From NCBI GenBank assembly GCA_009391605.1, contig VFGQ01000090.1, forward strand, positions 1 to 7,531: 7,531 nt of DNA, read 5' to 3'. The notes beneath the pieces are model-generated. The model was not told where the DNA came from and ran no database searches. It worked only from the letters and a program-made list of their open reading frames with translations. Position 1 is the first letter of the stretch. Each line of letters opens with the position of its first letter. The stretch comes from SAR202 cluster bacterium (GTDB lineage Bacteria > Chloroflexota > Dehalococcoidia > SAR202 > GCA-002694895). Below, piece after piece: positions 1-7,531 of this stretch. The translations under genes were made by a program, and so were the position numbers.

Positions 1-472
1 CTAAAGTTTTTATAGAATCAGGTAAAATCTTAAATATTGTTAATTTATGAAAAATATTTGATAAATTCATCTTTTTATAAATACGAAATATATAGGAATT
101 AAAATTTATAAAATTATTTGAAATAGCTAACTTTAATATTGTTTTAAATATAACTTTATATAATTTAGATTCATTTCTTACTGCATTCATTCCTTCCTTA
201 GTTGATTCAATCAATATCCCGTAATTTACTCCTGATGGACACGCAGGTTCACATGCTCTGCATTGTATACATCTATCCCAATGCAAAAATGTATTCTGAT
301 CTGGAATCATTTGGTCTTCAATTGTAGCTTTCATTAGTGAAATTCTTCCTCTTGGCGATTCGGTTTCCAGGCCACTAACCAAATAAGTTGGACAGGCTGT
401 GAGGCAAAATCCACAATGAACACATTTGTAAACCTCATCTTTTACTCTTTCAATATGTTCTTTAATTGTCAT
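1..472 (-). CDS. glcF: Glycolate oxidase iron-sulfur subunit GlcF (partial, C-terminus beyond left edge)
   Basis: This is the N-terminal 157 residues of the iron-sulfur subunit of a GlcDEF-type glycolate dehydrogenase, which should carry electrons from the flavin subunits to the quinone pool at the inner face of the membrane. Two ferredoxin-type 4Fe-4S motifs are visible: C17-x2-C20-x2-C23-x3-C27-P and C68-x2-C71-x2-C74-x3-C78-P. Between them is the SPRGRI segment (39-44) typical of GlcF and related proteins. The C-terminal cysteine-rich domains expected in the family lie outside the window. The ATG at 472-470 overlaps the glcE stop codon by four bases (ATGA), so translation is probably coupled. 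A GGGA stretch 7 nt upstream is a weak possible ribosome binding site. The frame stays open to the edge. A related Fe-S subunit such as a LutA/GlpC-type protein is possible from this fragment alone, but the glcD-glcE-glcF order makes GlcF much more likely. Confidence 0.9.
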   Translation of the reverse strand, partial: MTIKEHIERVKDEVYKCVHCGFCLTACPTYLVSGLETESPRGRISLMKATIEDQMIPDQNTFLHWDRCIQCRACEPACPSGVNYGILIESTKEGMNAVRNESKLYKVIFKTILKLAISNNFINFNSYIFRIYKKMNLSNIFHKLTIFKILPDSIKTL

Positions 473-1674
473 AAGATTTTCCCGGGACTGAATAAATTTT
501 GAGGGTCGTAATTTTTTTTCAGTAATGTAGTTAAATTCAGTATAGATTGATTATAATTATTTTTAAATTTATTTCGTAATCTATTTCGTAAAGATATATT
601 CGAATAATCTAAAATAATTTTATAATTATTTAATCGTGAAATTTCAGAAATTTCATCAATATATGACAGAATATTATCATTATTTTCAATAAGTAAAGAA
701 ATACTTCCAATAGAAGGGTTAATTAACAATTGAAAATTCAATTTACAATTTTCAAAATAATTTACTATATGCTGAAAATCAGAATTCTTAGAAGAAAGAA
801 TTCTGATAGATAACTGATCTTCATTCAAGTTATATCCAAAATCATCTAAATTTACTGGTATATTAATATCATTATTTACTTCTACTAAACTACCATTATT
901 TAATTTAATATCTTCAGTAATTGATTTCTGAATATAATCAACAACATTTTTAGTCCCACTTATATTACAAAACAATTCATATAATTTTCTTTTAGGTTTA
1001 TTAGAACTATAAATTGCCAATCTAGGAATATTCCAATTTAAGGGTAGATATTTTTTAGTAATATTTATGACATCTTCATAATTTTCAAAACCAACAATTA
1101 CTTGAGTTTCATAATTAGGTTTTGGGTAAACTTTAAAAGAAATTGAATAAATAGGGCCAAACATCCCTTGAGTACCTATATAAAGTTTGTGCAAATCATA
1201 ACCACTAACATTTTTTACAACCTGTCCTCCTGATTTAATAAAATCTCCTTTATAATTTATAGCTTCAATCCCTATAATTGAATCTCTTATATGAATATCA
1301 TTAAATCTATAATTTCCAGAATATCCATATGCAGTACTTCCACCAATTGAACTTAATTTTTTATTAGGTAATATATATCCTAAATATTGATTATTTTCAG
1401 ACAACAAATTCATAAGGGATTCGACTTTTATACCCGATTCAACAGTAACAGTTAGATCAGAAGGATTGTAATCAATAACTTTATTCAATTCTGAAGTAAA
1501 CACATTTTGCACTGAACTATAAGGGTTTCCATACTCAGTTTTAGTTGCTCCTCCCAAAATAATCATTTTTTGCTTATTTTTATAGAGATCATTAACAATT
1601 TTTGATAATTCATTCTTACTATTAGGGTAATGATTATTTATTAAGCTTTGATCATTTGTAGTTTTCAATTTCAC
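469..1674 (-). CDS. glcE: Glycolate oxidase FAD-binding subunit GlcE
   Basis: This is the second flavin-type subunit of the glycolate dehydrogenase complex, 401 residues, against about 350 in E. coli GlcE. The N-terminal half is a PCMH/FAD_binding_4 domain (about 20-190). Visible motifs are the glycine-rich GGATKTEYG (41-49), the SIGGSTAYG loop (109-117) and the GlcE hallmark GGQVVKNVSGYDLHKL (149-164) followed by GTQGMFG (167-173). The C-terminal half (about 190-380) is Asn/Ile-rich and weakly conserved. The protein closes with a flavin-oxidase-like tail, YDPQNLFSPGKIL. The start is GTG at 1674-1672, immediately after the glcD TGA with no spacer; the next in-frame ATG is codon 37 and would cut into the FAD domain, so GTG is preferred. 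Its stop overlaps the glcF ATG. It has no membrane segment or signal peptide. The role rests on family motifs and its place between glcD and glcF. Confidence 0.92.
   Translation of the reverse strand: MKLKTTNDQSLINNHYPNSKNELSKIVNDLYKNKQKMIILGGATKTEYGNPYSSVQNVFTSELNKVIDYNPSDLTVTVESGIKVESLMNLLSENNQYLGYILPNKKLSSIGGSTAYGYSGNYRFNDIHIRDSIIGIEAINYKGDFIKSGGQVVKNVSGYDLHKLYIGTQGMFGPIYSISFKVYPKPNYETQVIVGFENYEDVINITKKYLPLNWNIPRLAIYSSNKPKRKLYELFCNISGTKNVVDYIQKSITEDIKLNNGSLVEVNNDINIPVNLDDFGYNLNEDQLSIRILSSKNSDFQHIVNYFENCKLNFQLLINPSIGSISLLIENNDNILSYIDEISEISRLNNYKIILDYSNISLRNRLRNKFKNNYNQSILNLTTLLKKNYDPQNLFSPGKIL
781..804. repeat. Perfect 9-bp inverted repeat inside glcE
   Basis: AGAATTCTT at 781-789 is exactly mirrored by AAGAATTCT at 796-804, with a 6-base loop. 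It lies inside glcE and encodes part of the sequence RILSSKN, so it is translated. The arms are A/T-rich and the hairpin would be only moderately stable. There is no U-tract after it in the direction of transcription, so it is not a terminator. It may be chance in such AT-rich DNA. Confidence 0.5.
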
Positions 1675-3057
1675 TCACTCAACAGGAAATATTTTTCCCG
1701 GATTAAATAAACCTTCAGGATCAAAAGTGTTTTTTAACATTTTCATATTATTTAGATCAGTATCTGAAAATAGTAATGGCATGTAATCACGCTTTTCATA
1801 TCCAATACCATGTTCTCCACTCAAAACTCCGCCATTATCTACACATACTTTTAATATATCCCCACCTAATTTCAGTGCTTTTTCAGTATCTCCTGGAATT
1901 TGTTGGTCAAAAATTATACAAGGGTGTAAATTTCCATCACCAGCATGTAAAACATTTGCAACAATAAGATTATACTTTTTAGCTAAAACACTCACTTCAG
2001 ATAACACTTCAGACAACTTTGTTCTAGGTACCGTTCCATCTACTAAAAAATAATTTGGAGCAATTCTACCTAAGGCACCTAATACTCCTTTCCTAGCTTT
2101 CCAAAACAAATCACGTTCCTGATCATTTTTTGCTATTTTTATATCTATTGGAATAAATTCATATATAACTGAAGAGATTAATTTTTCCTGATCATTTATA
2201 TCACTTTCAAAACCTTCAATTTCTATCAATAAAACAGTGTCAGAATCTTTTGGAATCCCCGCATTTGTTCCTTCTTCAGCTGCATCTGAGGCTGTTTTAT
2301 CCATCATTTCAATAGCTGCCGGGATTATTCCGGCGCCAATTATAGCTGTGGTTGCATTAGCTGCATCCTGTATACTGCTAAATGCAATCATCATTGTTTT
2401 AACACCTTGAGGTTTTTGTAAAAGCTTAACAACTACTTTAGTACATATCCCAAATGTTCCCTCAGAACCAATAAATAATCCTCTAAAATCTACTCCTGGC
2501 ATTTCTTTATTTAAATCTCCAAACCAGGTAATTTCACCATCTGGTAGAACAACTTCAATAGCTAAAACATGGTTAGTTGTAACTCCATATGCTAAACAAT
2601 GTGGTCCGCCAGAATTTTCAGCAATATTTCCTCCTATTGAACATGCTTGCTGGCTTGAAGGATCCGGAGCATAAAACAATCCATATTCAGAAGCTTTATT
2701 ACTTATTTCAAGATTTATAACACCTGCTTCAACCGTCGCTGTTGAGGAATTGACATCGATATCAATAATTGCATTCATTCTATTCAAAGAAATTACCAGA
2801 CCCCCATGAATTGGAACTGCTCCTCCACTTAATCCTGTTCCAGAACCTCGGGCTATAATAGGTATTTCATATTCGTTTGCCAATATAACAAGTTTGGAAA
2901 CTTCTTTTGTAGTTCCTGGCAAAACTACAAAATCAGGCATTCCTTTATCATGGGTACCATCACTTTCATAAACAACCATATCTTGTTTATCAATAAAAAC
3001 AAAATCTTTTCCAACAATATCAATAATTTTCTTCTCTACAGATTGACTTATATCCAT
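1675..3057 (-). CDS. glcD: Glycolate oxidase FAD-linked catalytic subunit GlcD
   Basis: This is the flavin subunit that oxidises glycolate (or D-lactate/another 2-hydroxyacid) to the 2-oxoacid, 460 residues against about 499 in E. coli. The FAD_binding_4 domain (about 41-180) contains the PGTTKEV strand (47-53), RGSGTGLSGG (70-79) and SIGGNIAENSGG (140-151). The FAD-oxidase_C domain follows, with WKARKG, the D-G-x-V-P-R motif, HAGDGNLHP (371-379) and GGVLSGEHGIGYEKR (409-423). H371, H378 and the E415-H416 pair occupy positions that bind metal and substrate in related D-2-hydroxyacid dehydrogenases. The ending FDPEGLFNPGKIFP is typical of the family. It is first in the glcDEF operon, abuts glcE, and is transcribed divergently from the GGT-family gene. 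The ATG at 3057 has no clear Shine-Dalgarno sequence. A D-lactate or D-2-hydroxyglutarate dehydrogenase would look similar; the adjacent glcE and glcF argue for the GlcDEF complex, although the exact substrate is unproven. Confidence 0.95.
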   Translation of the reverse strand: MDISQSVEKKIIDIVGKDFVFIDKQDMVVYESDGTHDKGMPDFVVLPGTTKEVSKLVILANEYEIPIIARGSGTGLSGGAVPIHGGLVISLNRMNAIIDIDVNSSTATVEAGVINLEISNKASEYGLFYAPDPSSQQACSIGGNIAENSGGPHCLAYGVTTNHVLAIEVVLPDGEITWFGDLNKEMPGVDFRGLFIGSEGTFGICTKVVVKLLQKPQGVKTMMIAFSSIQDAANATTAIIGAGIIPAAIEMMDKTASDAAEEGTNAGIPKDSDTVLLIEIEGFESDINDQEKLISSVIYEFIPIDIKIAKNDQERDLFWKARKGVLGALGRIAPNYFLVDGTVPRTKLSEVLSEVSVLAKKYNLIVANVLHAGDGNLHPCIIFDQQIPGDTEKALKLGGDILKVCVDNGGVLSGEHGIGYEKRDYMPLLFSDTDLNNMKMLKNTFDPEGLFNPGKIFPVE

Positions 3058-3109
3058 CTATTGTTATCTAATCATTTATAAAATATTTTAATTATTATAT
3101 TTCAATTCG
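3058..3109. promoter_or_regulatory. Divergent intergenic promoter region between glcD and the GGT-family gene
   Basis: This 52-bp, almost entirely A/T spacer is the only divergent gap in the window and must hold or border the promoters of both flanking genes. On the minus strand a perfect TATAAT lies at 3099-3094, which would give glcD a leader of about 30 nt; no good -35 matches it. On the plus strand TTGTTA (3061-3066) and TATTTT (3084-3089) are 17 bp apart, and TATTAT (3093-3098) is an alternative -10 that would leave a nearly leaderless transcript. Such AT-rich DNA yields -10 matches by chance, so the individual boxes are weak. I see no convincing operator dyad. Confidence 0.4.
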
Positions 3110-4771
3110 ATGGATTTAATTACTCGAAAACAATCAATATCTGCGTCACAAGGTGTAGTTACATCTAACCATCCCGTAGCATCATCCGTTGGAATATCTA
3201 TACTTTCTTCCGGAGGTAATGCTTTTGATGCAGCAATAGGAACTGCATTTGCACTATCAGTGGTAGAACCAATGATGGTAGGACCTTTTGGTGGTGGTTT
3301 TACAAATTTTTTCAGACCTAATGAAGGTTTTTCTACAATAGACGGATATGGATCTGCTCCAGGAGCAGCCCATGAAAAAATGTATAAACCAATAAGTAAT
3401 GACCTTGCTCAGTATTTTGATGTTGAAGATCAATTAAATCAAAATGGATATCTTTCTGTAGGAACACCGGCAAATTTACTTGCATGGACTCATTTAGTAG
3501 AAAAATATGGTAACTTCAATTTAAATGAAGTCATTCAACCATCTATAAATATTGCACGAAACGGTTTCAGAGTAACTAATTATTTGTCAGACATCATAAA
3601 AGATAATATTAATGAATTATCTAATTACAAAGAAAGTACAAATATATATCTTCCAAATGGAAAAGCTCCACAAGTCGGAGAAATAATCAAAAACCCTAAT
3701 TACGCTTTAACTCTAGAAGGGATATCAAAATATGGAGCAACTTATTTACATGAAGGAGAGTTAGGGAAACATGTAGAAGATGAAATGAAAAAGAATGGAG
3801 GCCTGGTATCATTAAATGACCTAAAACGCCAAAAGATATTTTACAGAGAACCAATAGTAGGTAATTACAAAGGTTATAAAATAAACTCTGTAGGCCCTGT
3901 CAGCAGTGGTGGGATATGCCTTATACAAATGCTGAATATTTTAGAAAACTTTAATATTGAGAAATATAATATTTTTGATCCTAAAAGAATTCATATTATT
4001 TCCGAAGTTTTCAAGATAGTATTTGCAGATAGATATAGATATATAGGAGACCCAGAATATGTAAATATTCCTATAAATGGACTTATATCTAAAGAATACG
4101 CTTCAGAAAGAGCTAATGAAATAAATATAAATAAAGCTCAATCATACAAATTCACTAATAATTTCCTAGATAATGATAGTAATAATACAACTCACTTCAA
4201 TGTTGCTGACAGTGAAGGCAACATTGTTTCTATGACACAAACAATAAATAATGCGTTTGGAAGTAAAGTGGCAGTTGAAGGGACAGGAATGATGTTAAAT
4301 AATTGTATGCTCTTATTTGATCCACATCCTGGAAATGCTAATTCAATTCAACCATATAAACGGAGTTTATCCTCAATGACTCCAACAATTATATCTAAAG
4401 ATAACAAACCGTTTCTTGCACTAGGAACCCCAGGTGGTCGTAAAATCTTCGGATCTGTATGCCAGGCAATACTTGCAATAATAGATAATAAATTCAACTT
4501 ACAATCGGCAGTAGAATCTCCAAGAGTTTGGACTGATGGTGATATCTTAGAATTAGAATACGAATTCCCAAATGATTCAATAAATAAATTAAATTCTATG
4601 GGGCATAAAACTTCTAGCATTCAAAAAGTCGCAGGCGGAATGAATGCTATTATGTTAAAAAATAACATAATGGAAGGGGCAGCGTGTCATAGAGCAGACG
4701 GGTCTCCCGCAGGGCTCTCAGGAGGGTACGCGTTACCTTCTGAACCTGGTGACGCCTTCAATTGGGAATAA
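3110..4771 (+). CDS. Gamma-glutamyltransferase-family Ntn hydrolase (substrate probably not gamma-glutamyl)
   Basis: This is a 553-residue member of the GGT family (peptidase T3), proenzymes that self-cleave before a threonine that becomes the catalytic N-terminus of the small subunit. Visible family features are GGNAFDAAI (35-43), FGGGF (60-64), the cleavage-site motif TTHF with the presumed nucleophile T360, D367-x-x-G-N, T378, the LNN turn (396-398), S421-S422-M and the oxyanion loop GTPGG (439-443). By ungapped alignment from memory to E. coli GGT, T360 matches T391 and T378 matches T409. The glutamate-binding R114 aligns with Y80 (IDGYGSAP), and D433 aligns with L402 (LNNCMLLF). N411 is kept as N380. 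No signal peptide or membrane segment is seen, so it is probably cytoplasmic, unlike periplasmic E. coli GGT. Alternatives within the family are an oxamate amidohydrolase (HpxW-like) or a cephalosporin-acylase-like enzyme. It would usually be annotated ggt; I am sure of the family but not the substrate. Confidence 0.9.
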   Translation: MDLITRKQSISASQGVVTSNHPVASSVGISILSSGGNAFDAAIGTAFALSVVEPMMVGPFGGGFTNFFRPNEGFSTIDGYGSAPGAAHEKMYKPISNDLAQYFDVEDQLNQNGYLSVGTPANLLAWTHLVEKYGNFNLNEVIQPSINIARNGFRVTNYLSDIIKDNINELSNYKESTNIYLPNGKAPQVGEIIKNPNYALTLEGISKYGATYLHEGELGKHVEDEMKKNGGLVSLNDLKRQKIFYREPIVGNYKGYKINSVGPVSSGGICLIQMLNILENFNIEKYNIFDPKRIHIISEVFKIVFADRYRYIGDPEYVNIPINGLISKEYASERANEININKAQSYKFTNNFLDNDSNNTTHFNVADSEGNIVSMTQTINNAFGSKVAVEGTGMMLNNCMLLFDPHPGNANSIQPYKRSLSSMTPTIISKDNKPFLALGTPGGRKIFGSVCQAILAIIDNKFNLQSAVESPRVWTDGDILELEYEFPNDSINKLNSMGHKTSSIQKVAGGMNAIMLKNNIMEGAACHRADGSPAGLSGGYALPSEPGDAFNWE

Positions 4772-4782
4772 AATGAATAAAA

Positions 4783-6825
4783 TCAATAACTTAAATCTTT
4801 GATTTGATTATTTATATCATTTATTGAATTAGTTGGCATTTTACAAGTGTAAGATCTACATAGATAAAATGTTGTTTTACCATCTATTAATATCTTGTTG
4901 TCAAAAATATCTAAATTAGTTTTTGACTTATATGATTTGCCAAAATAAATTAAACCAGTTGCCCCTTCTGAATTTAATTTATTTACTAACTCATTTAAAT
5001 TCTTTTCATCATGAATTATCACTAGATGATCTAATTTGTCATTTTTACGTAAATCAGTTAATTTTGCCCAAGATAAAGTATGCATTGGTACTTTATTAAT
5101 ATATGGAATCATATTATCAATCAATCTATCAACAATATCTAAATATTCTACTTTTCCTGTAATAGAACCTAAAAGATATAAAAGTTCTGTCATTTTAGAC
5201 GCAGAGCTAGTATAGGGATTATCATATAGTGACTTAGGCCTTATAAATAAATCTTTCTTGTTGTTACTACTATCATATAAAAATGAAGAATCAGAATCCC
5301 AATAAGATTCAATAACTTTATCAGTCAAGTTCATAGCTATATCCAACCATTTAAAATCCAAAGTTCCCTGATGTAATTTAAATAATGCTTCGATAAAATA
5401 TGCATAATCTTCAAGAGTAGGGGAGTAAAATGGCTTGGAATTAATAATATATCTCGGTAACTCATTATTTTCGGTAATAAAAGAATTAATATATGTTGCG
5501 ACATCAATTGATTTATTTAAATATTTTTCATCAAAAGACAAGAGATAATTCTGCATTAAAGCTGTAATAGTCATCCCGTTCCATGATGTTATTATTTTCT
5601 TATCTTTAAATGGAGGGATTCTTTGTTCTCTAATATTAAACAATAATGATTTGATGTTATTATATGCATCAATCTCATAAGATTTATTAGATTTATTTGC
5701 TTTTGTAAATCCTCCAGTTAAAATATTTTTTCCTTCGAAATTTCCTTTGTCATTAAAATCAAACAATTCTTTTGCTAGTTGAAATTCTTTATCATTAAAT
5801 ATTTTCCTTAATTCATCATAATTCCAAACATAATATTTGCCTTCTTCCCCTTCAGAATCTGCATCCTCAGAAGCATAGAAACCTTCAGATTTATCAGACA
5901 TTTGCATAATTAAATAGTCTAAAATATCATCGGATATAAATTTCATCCAAGTATCTGAATAAATACCATGTGCCATTGAATAAATTTTGGCAAGAAATGC
6001 ATTGTCATATAACATTTTTTCAAAATGAGGAACTAGCCATTTAGCATCTACTGAATATCTATGGAAACCTCCTCCAATTTGATCATATATTCCGCCAGAT
6101 GCCATTTTATATAATGATATATTTAACATTTCATTTAAATCTTCATTTGATATAAGAGAAGAAAAGTGAGCATAGTTATCTTTTAAATAAATCAAAAATT
6201 CTAAAATATGTGGTTGTGGAAATTTTGGAGCATTATGAAATCCTCCATTATCTCTATCGAACGATTTAACTAAATTATCTAAAGCATTTTTAATATAATC
6301 TACATTAGGGATATCTTCATTTTTCAATTCAGTTTGCAATAACCCTATTAATTGATTACCTATATCTATAACTGTGCGTTTTTTATTGGAATAATATTCA
6401 ACAACAGACTGCAAAACTCTCATGAAGCTGGGATAATTACCGCGATCTTCTAAGGGGAAATAAGTTCCTGCAAAAAAAGGTATTTTTTCAGAAGTTAAAA
6501 ATAAACTAGCCGGCCAACCACCTGCCCCAGACAATGCTTGTAATGACTCCATATATATACTGTCAATATCAGGTCTTTCTTCTCTATCAACTTTTATTGA
6601 TATAAAATGTTCATTCATATATTCAGCAACTGTATTATCAGAAAAACTTTCTTTTTCCATTACATGGCACCAATGACATGAAGAGTATCCAATACTTAAA
6701 AAAACAGGTCTGTCATATTTTTTTGCTAGTTCAAAAGGTTTCTCAGACCAAGGATACCAATCAACCGGATTATCAGCATGTTGTAACAAATATGGACTAT
6801 TTTCATTTTTAAGATTGTTTGGCAT
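4783..6825 (-). CDS. DUF255 / YyaL (SPATA20-like) thioredoxin-domain protein
   Basis: This is a 680-residue full-length member of the widespread DUF255 (Thioredox_DsbH) family, related to Bacillus YyaL and human SPATA20; its biochemical role is not established. The N-terminal thioredoxin-fold domain (about 1-160) begins with the family signature [18 protein letters not shown] (9-26). It carries a CxxC-type site C50-H-W-C53, then [11 protein letters not shown] (78-88) and the cis-proline-type loop GGWP (102-105). The remainder resembles the (alpha/alpha)6 glycosidase-like region, with [45 protein letters not shown] and [11 protein letters not shown]. The family's C-terminal CRSYTC motif is present. 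No signal peptide is seen, so it is probably cytoplasmic. The start at 6825 gives the canonical MPN(N/R)L beginning and has no clear ribosome binding site. It lies 12 bp downstream of guaA on the same strand and converges on the GGT-family gene across 11 bp. Confidence 0.93.
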   Translation of the reverse strand: MPNNLKNENSPYLLQHADNPVDWYPWSEKPFELAKKYDRPVFLSIGYSSCHWCHVMEKESFSDNTVAEYMNEHFISIKVDREERPDIDSIYMESLQALSGAGGWPASLFLTSEKIPFFAGTYFPLEDRGNYPSFMRVLQSVVEYYSNKKRTVIDIGNQLIGLLQTELKNEDIPNVDYIKNALDNLVKSFDRDNGGFHNAPKFPQPHILEFLIYLKDNYAHFSSLISNEDLNEMLNISLYKMASGGIYDQIGGGFHRYSVDAKWLVPHFEKMLYDNAFLAKIYSMAHGIYSDTWMKFISDDILDYLIMQMSDKSEGFYASEDADSEGEEGKYYVWNYDELRKIFNDKEFQLAKELFDFNDKGNFEGKNILTGGFTKANKSNKSYEIDAYNNIKSLLFNIREQRIPPFKDKKIITSWNGMTITALMQNYLLSFDEKYLNKSIDVATYINSFITENNELPRYIINSKPFYSPTLEDYAYFIEALFKLHQGTLDFKWLDIAMNLTDKVIESYWDSDSSFLYDSSNNKKDLFIRPKSLYDNPYTSSASKMTELLYLLGSITGKVEYLDIVDRLIDNMIPYINKVPMHTLSWAKLTDLRKNDKLDHLVIIHDEKNLNELVNKLNSEGATGLIYFGKSYKSKTNLDIFDNKILIDGKTTFYLCRSYTCKMPTNSINDINNQIKDLSY

Positions 6826-6837
6826 TTAGATAAATAA

Positions 6838-7531
6838 TTACTCCCACTCAATTGTGCTTGGTGGTTTACTTGTAATATCATAAACCACTCTATTTACACC
6901 AGGGACTTCATTAGTTATTCTACTGGAAATTTTATCTAATACCTCATAAGGAATTCGTGCCCAGTCAGCAGTCATTGCATCTTCACTTTTAACAGCCCTT
7001 ATTGCTATCGTATATTCATATGTTCTATGATCTCCCATTACCCCCACACTATGAACATCTAATAAAACAGCAAAACTTTGCCATAATTGATCATATAAAT
7101 CGTTATTTTTAATCTCATCCATTAAAACCCAATCAGCATTTCTTAAAATTTCAAGCTTTTCAGAAGTAATTTCACCTATTATCCTTATAGCTAAACCAGG
7201 GCCAGGGAATGGTTGCCTATTTATTAAAAAATCAGGTAATCCTAATTCCTTTCCTATTAACCTAACTTCATCTTTAAAATGATTTCTCAATGGTTCAATT
7301 AATTCAAAATTCATATCTTTAGGTAATCCACCTACATTATGATGAGTTTTAATTTTTGCTGCGTTTGGTGAATCTTCAGTAGCACTTTCAATAACATCAG
7401 GATAAAGCGTACCTTGGGCAAGGAATTTTATATCATCAAATCTTTTTGTAAAACTTTCAAATACAGATATAAAAGTGTTTCCTATGATTTTTCTTTTTTG
7501 TTCAGGATCAATAACTGTATTTAAATTTGAA
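6838..7531 (-). CDS. guaA: GMP synthase (glutamine-hydrolysing) GuaA, C-terminal part (start beyond right edge)
   Basis: GuaA converts XMP to GMP using ATP and glutamine, the last step of de novo guanine nucleotide synthesis, in the cytoplasm. The window holds the last 231 residues (E. coli GuaA has 525). They cover the end of the ATP-pyrophosphatase domain and the C-terminal dimerisation domain. Diagnostic segments read from the open frame are the [10 protein letters not shown] stretch, [22 protein letters not shown], the flexible loop [27 protein letters not shown] and the invariant tail KPPSTIEWE. The glutamine amidotransferase domain and the SGGVDS P-loop lie outside. The ATG at 7314 is an internal Met (GLPKDM), not the start, because the conserved frame is open from there to 7531. 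The gene is followed 12 bp later by the DUF255 gene on the same strand, so the two are probably co-transcribed. Confidence 0.97.
   Translation of the reverse strand, partial: SNLNTVIDPEQKRKIIGNTFISVFESFTKRFDDIKFLAQGTLYPDVIESATEDSPNAAKIKTHHNVGGLPKDMNFELIEPLRNHFKDEVRLIGKELGLPDFLINRQPFPGPGLAIRIIGEITSEKLEILRNADWVLMDEIKNNDLYDQLWQSFAVLLDVHSVGVMGDHRTYEYTIAIRAVKSEDAMTADWARIPYEVLDKISSRITNEVPGVNRVVYDITSKPPSTIEWE

Noticed and set aside
1676..1678. Alternative GTG overlapping the glcD stop as the glcE start
   Set aside because: It is in a different frame from the conserved GlcE sequence; the GTG at 1674-1672 is in frame.
1776..1967. 63-codon plus-strand open frame opposite glcD
   Set aside because: It lies wholly antisense to the conserved C-terminal domain of GlcD, has a His/Leu-rich nondescript product, and shows no start signals.
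4348..4620. 90-codon minus-strand open frame opposite the GGT-like gene
   Set aside because: It is antisense to the conserved small-subunit coding region (SSM and GTPGG motifs), and its product resembles no family I know.
4730..4755. Hairpin GCGTTACC / GGTGACGC near the end of the GGT-like gene as a terminator
   Set aside because: The 8-bp stem (one G-T wobble, 10-nt loop) lies inside the coding region before the stop and has no U-tract after it. On the other strand the wobble becomes an A-C mismatch. It is probably a by-product of coding sequence.
4793..4805. AAATC-TTT-GATTT hairpin just after the GGT-like gene
   Set aside because: The stem is only 5 bp and A/T-rich, lies inside the DUF255 coding region, and is expected by chance at this base composition.
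6838..7314. A short GuaA starting at ATG 7314
   Set aside because: The frame continues open to 7531 and encodes conserved GuaA sequence ([22 protein letters not shown]), so 7314 is an internal methionine.

Overview
The window is a short piece of an AT-rich (by eye about 30% G+C), gene-dense bacterial chromosome. Coding sequence fills almost all of it. Stops are TAA and TGA, codons strongly prefer A/T, and most genes lack a clear Shine-Dalgarno sequence. I see no tRNA, rRNA, CRISPR array, insertion sequence or phage gene. The gene content is housekeeping and metabolic and fits a streamlined free-living, possibly marine, aerobic bacterium. I cannot name the lineage from this sequence alone.

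Layout from left to right. Positions 1-3057, minus strand, hold a three-gene operon for a GlcDEF-type glycolate/2-hydroxyacid dehydrogenase. Transcription runs right to left: glcD (FAD subunit), glcE (second FAD-binding subunit, GTG start directly abutting the glcD stop), then glcF (iron-sulfur subunit, overlapping glcE by ATGA and cut by the left edge). A 52-bp AT-rich spacer (3058-3109) separates glcD from a divergent plus-strand gene (3110-4771) for a gamma-glutamyltransferase-family Ntn hydrolase. Only 11 bp further on, a convergent minus-strand gene (4783-6825) encodes a DUF255/YyaL (SPATA20-like) protein with a thioredoxin-fold N-terminus. Twelve bp upstream of that gene is the 3' part of guaA (GMP synthase), which runs off the right edge. 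guaA and the DUF255 gene probably share a transcript.

How the genes fit together: GlcD, GlcE and GlcF should form one membrane-associated complex that oxidises glycolate (or D-lactate or a similar 2-hydroxyacid) and passes electrons to the respiratory chain. The GGT-family enzyme keeps the autoprocessing and catalytic threonine region. By ungapped comparison with the E. coli enzyme as I recall it, it lacks two residues that hold the gamma-glutamyl amino acid. It is therefore probably an amidohydrolase or acylase with another substrate. Its divergent position next to glcDEF may mean co-regulation, but that is inference. I do not see a novel multi-gene system; the altered GGT-like active site is the most interesting feature.
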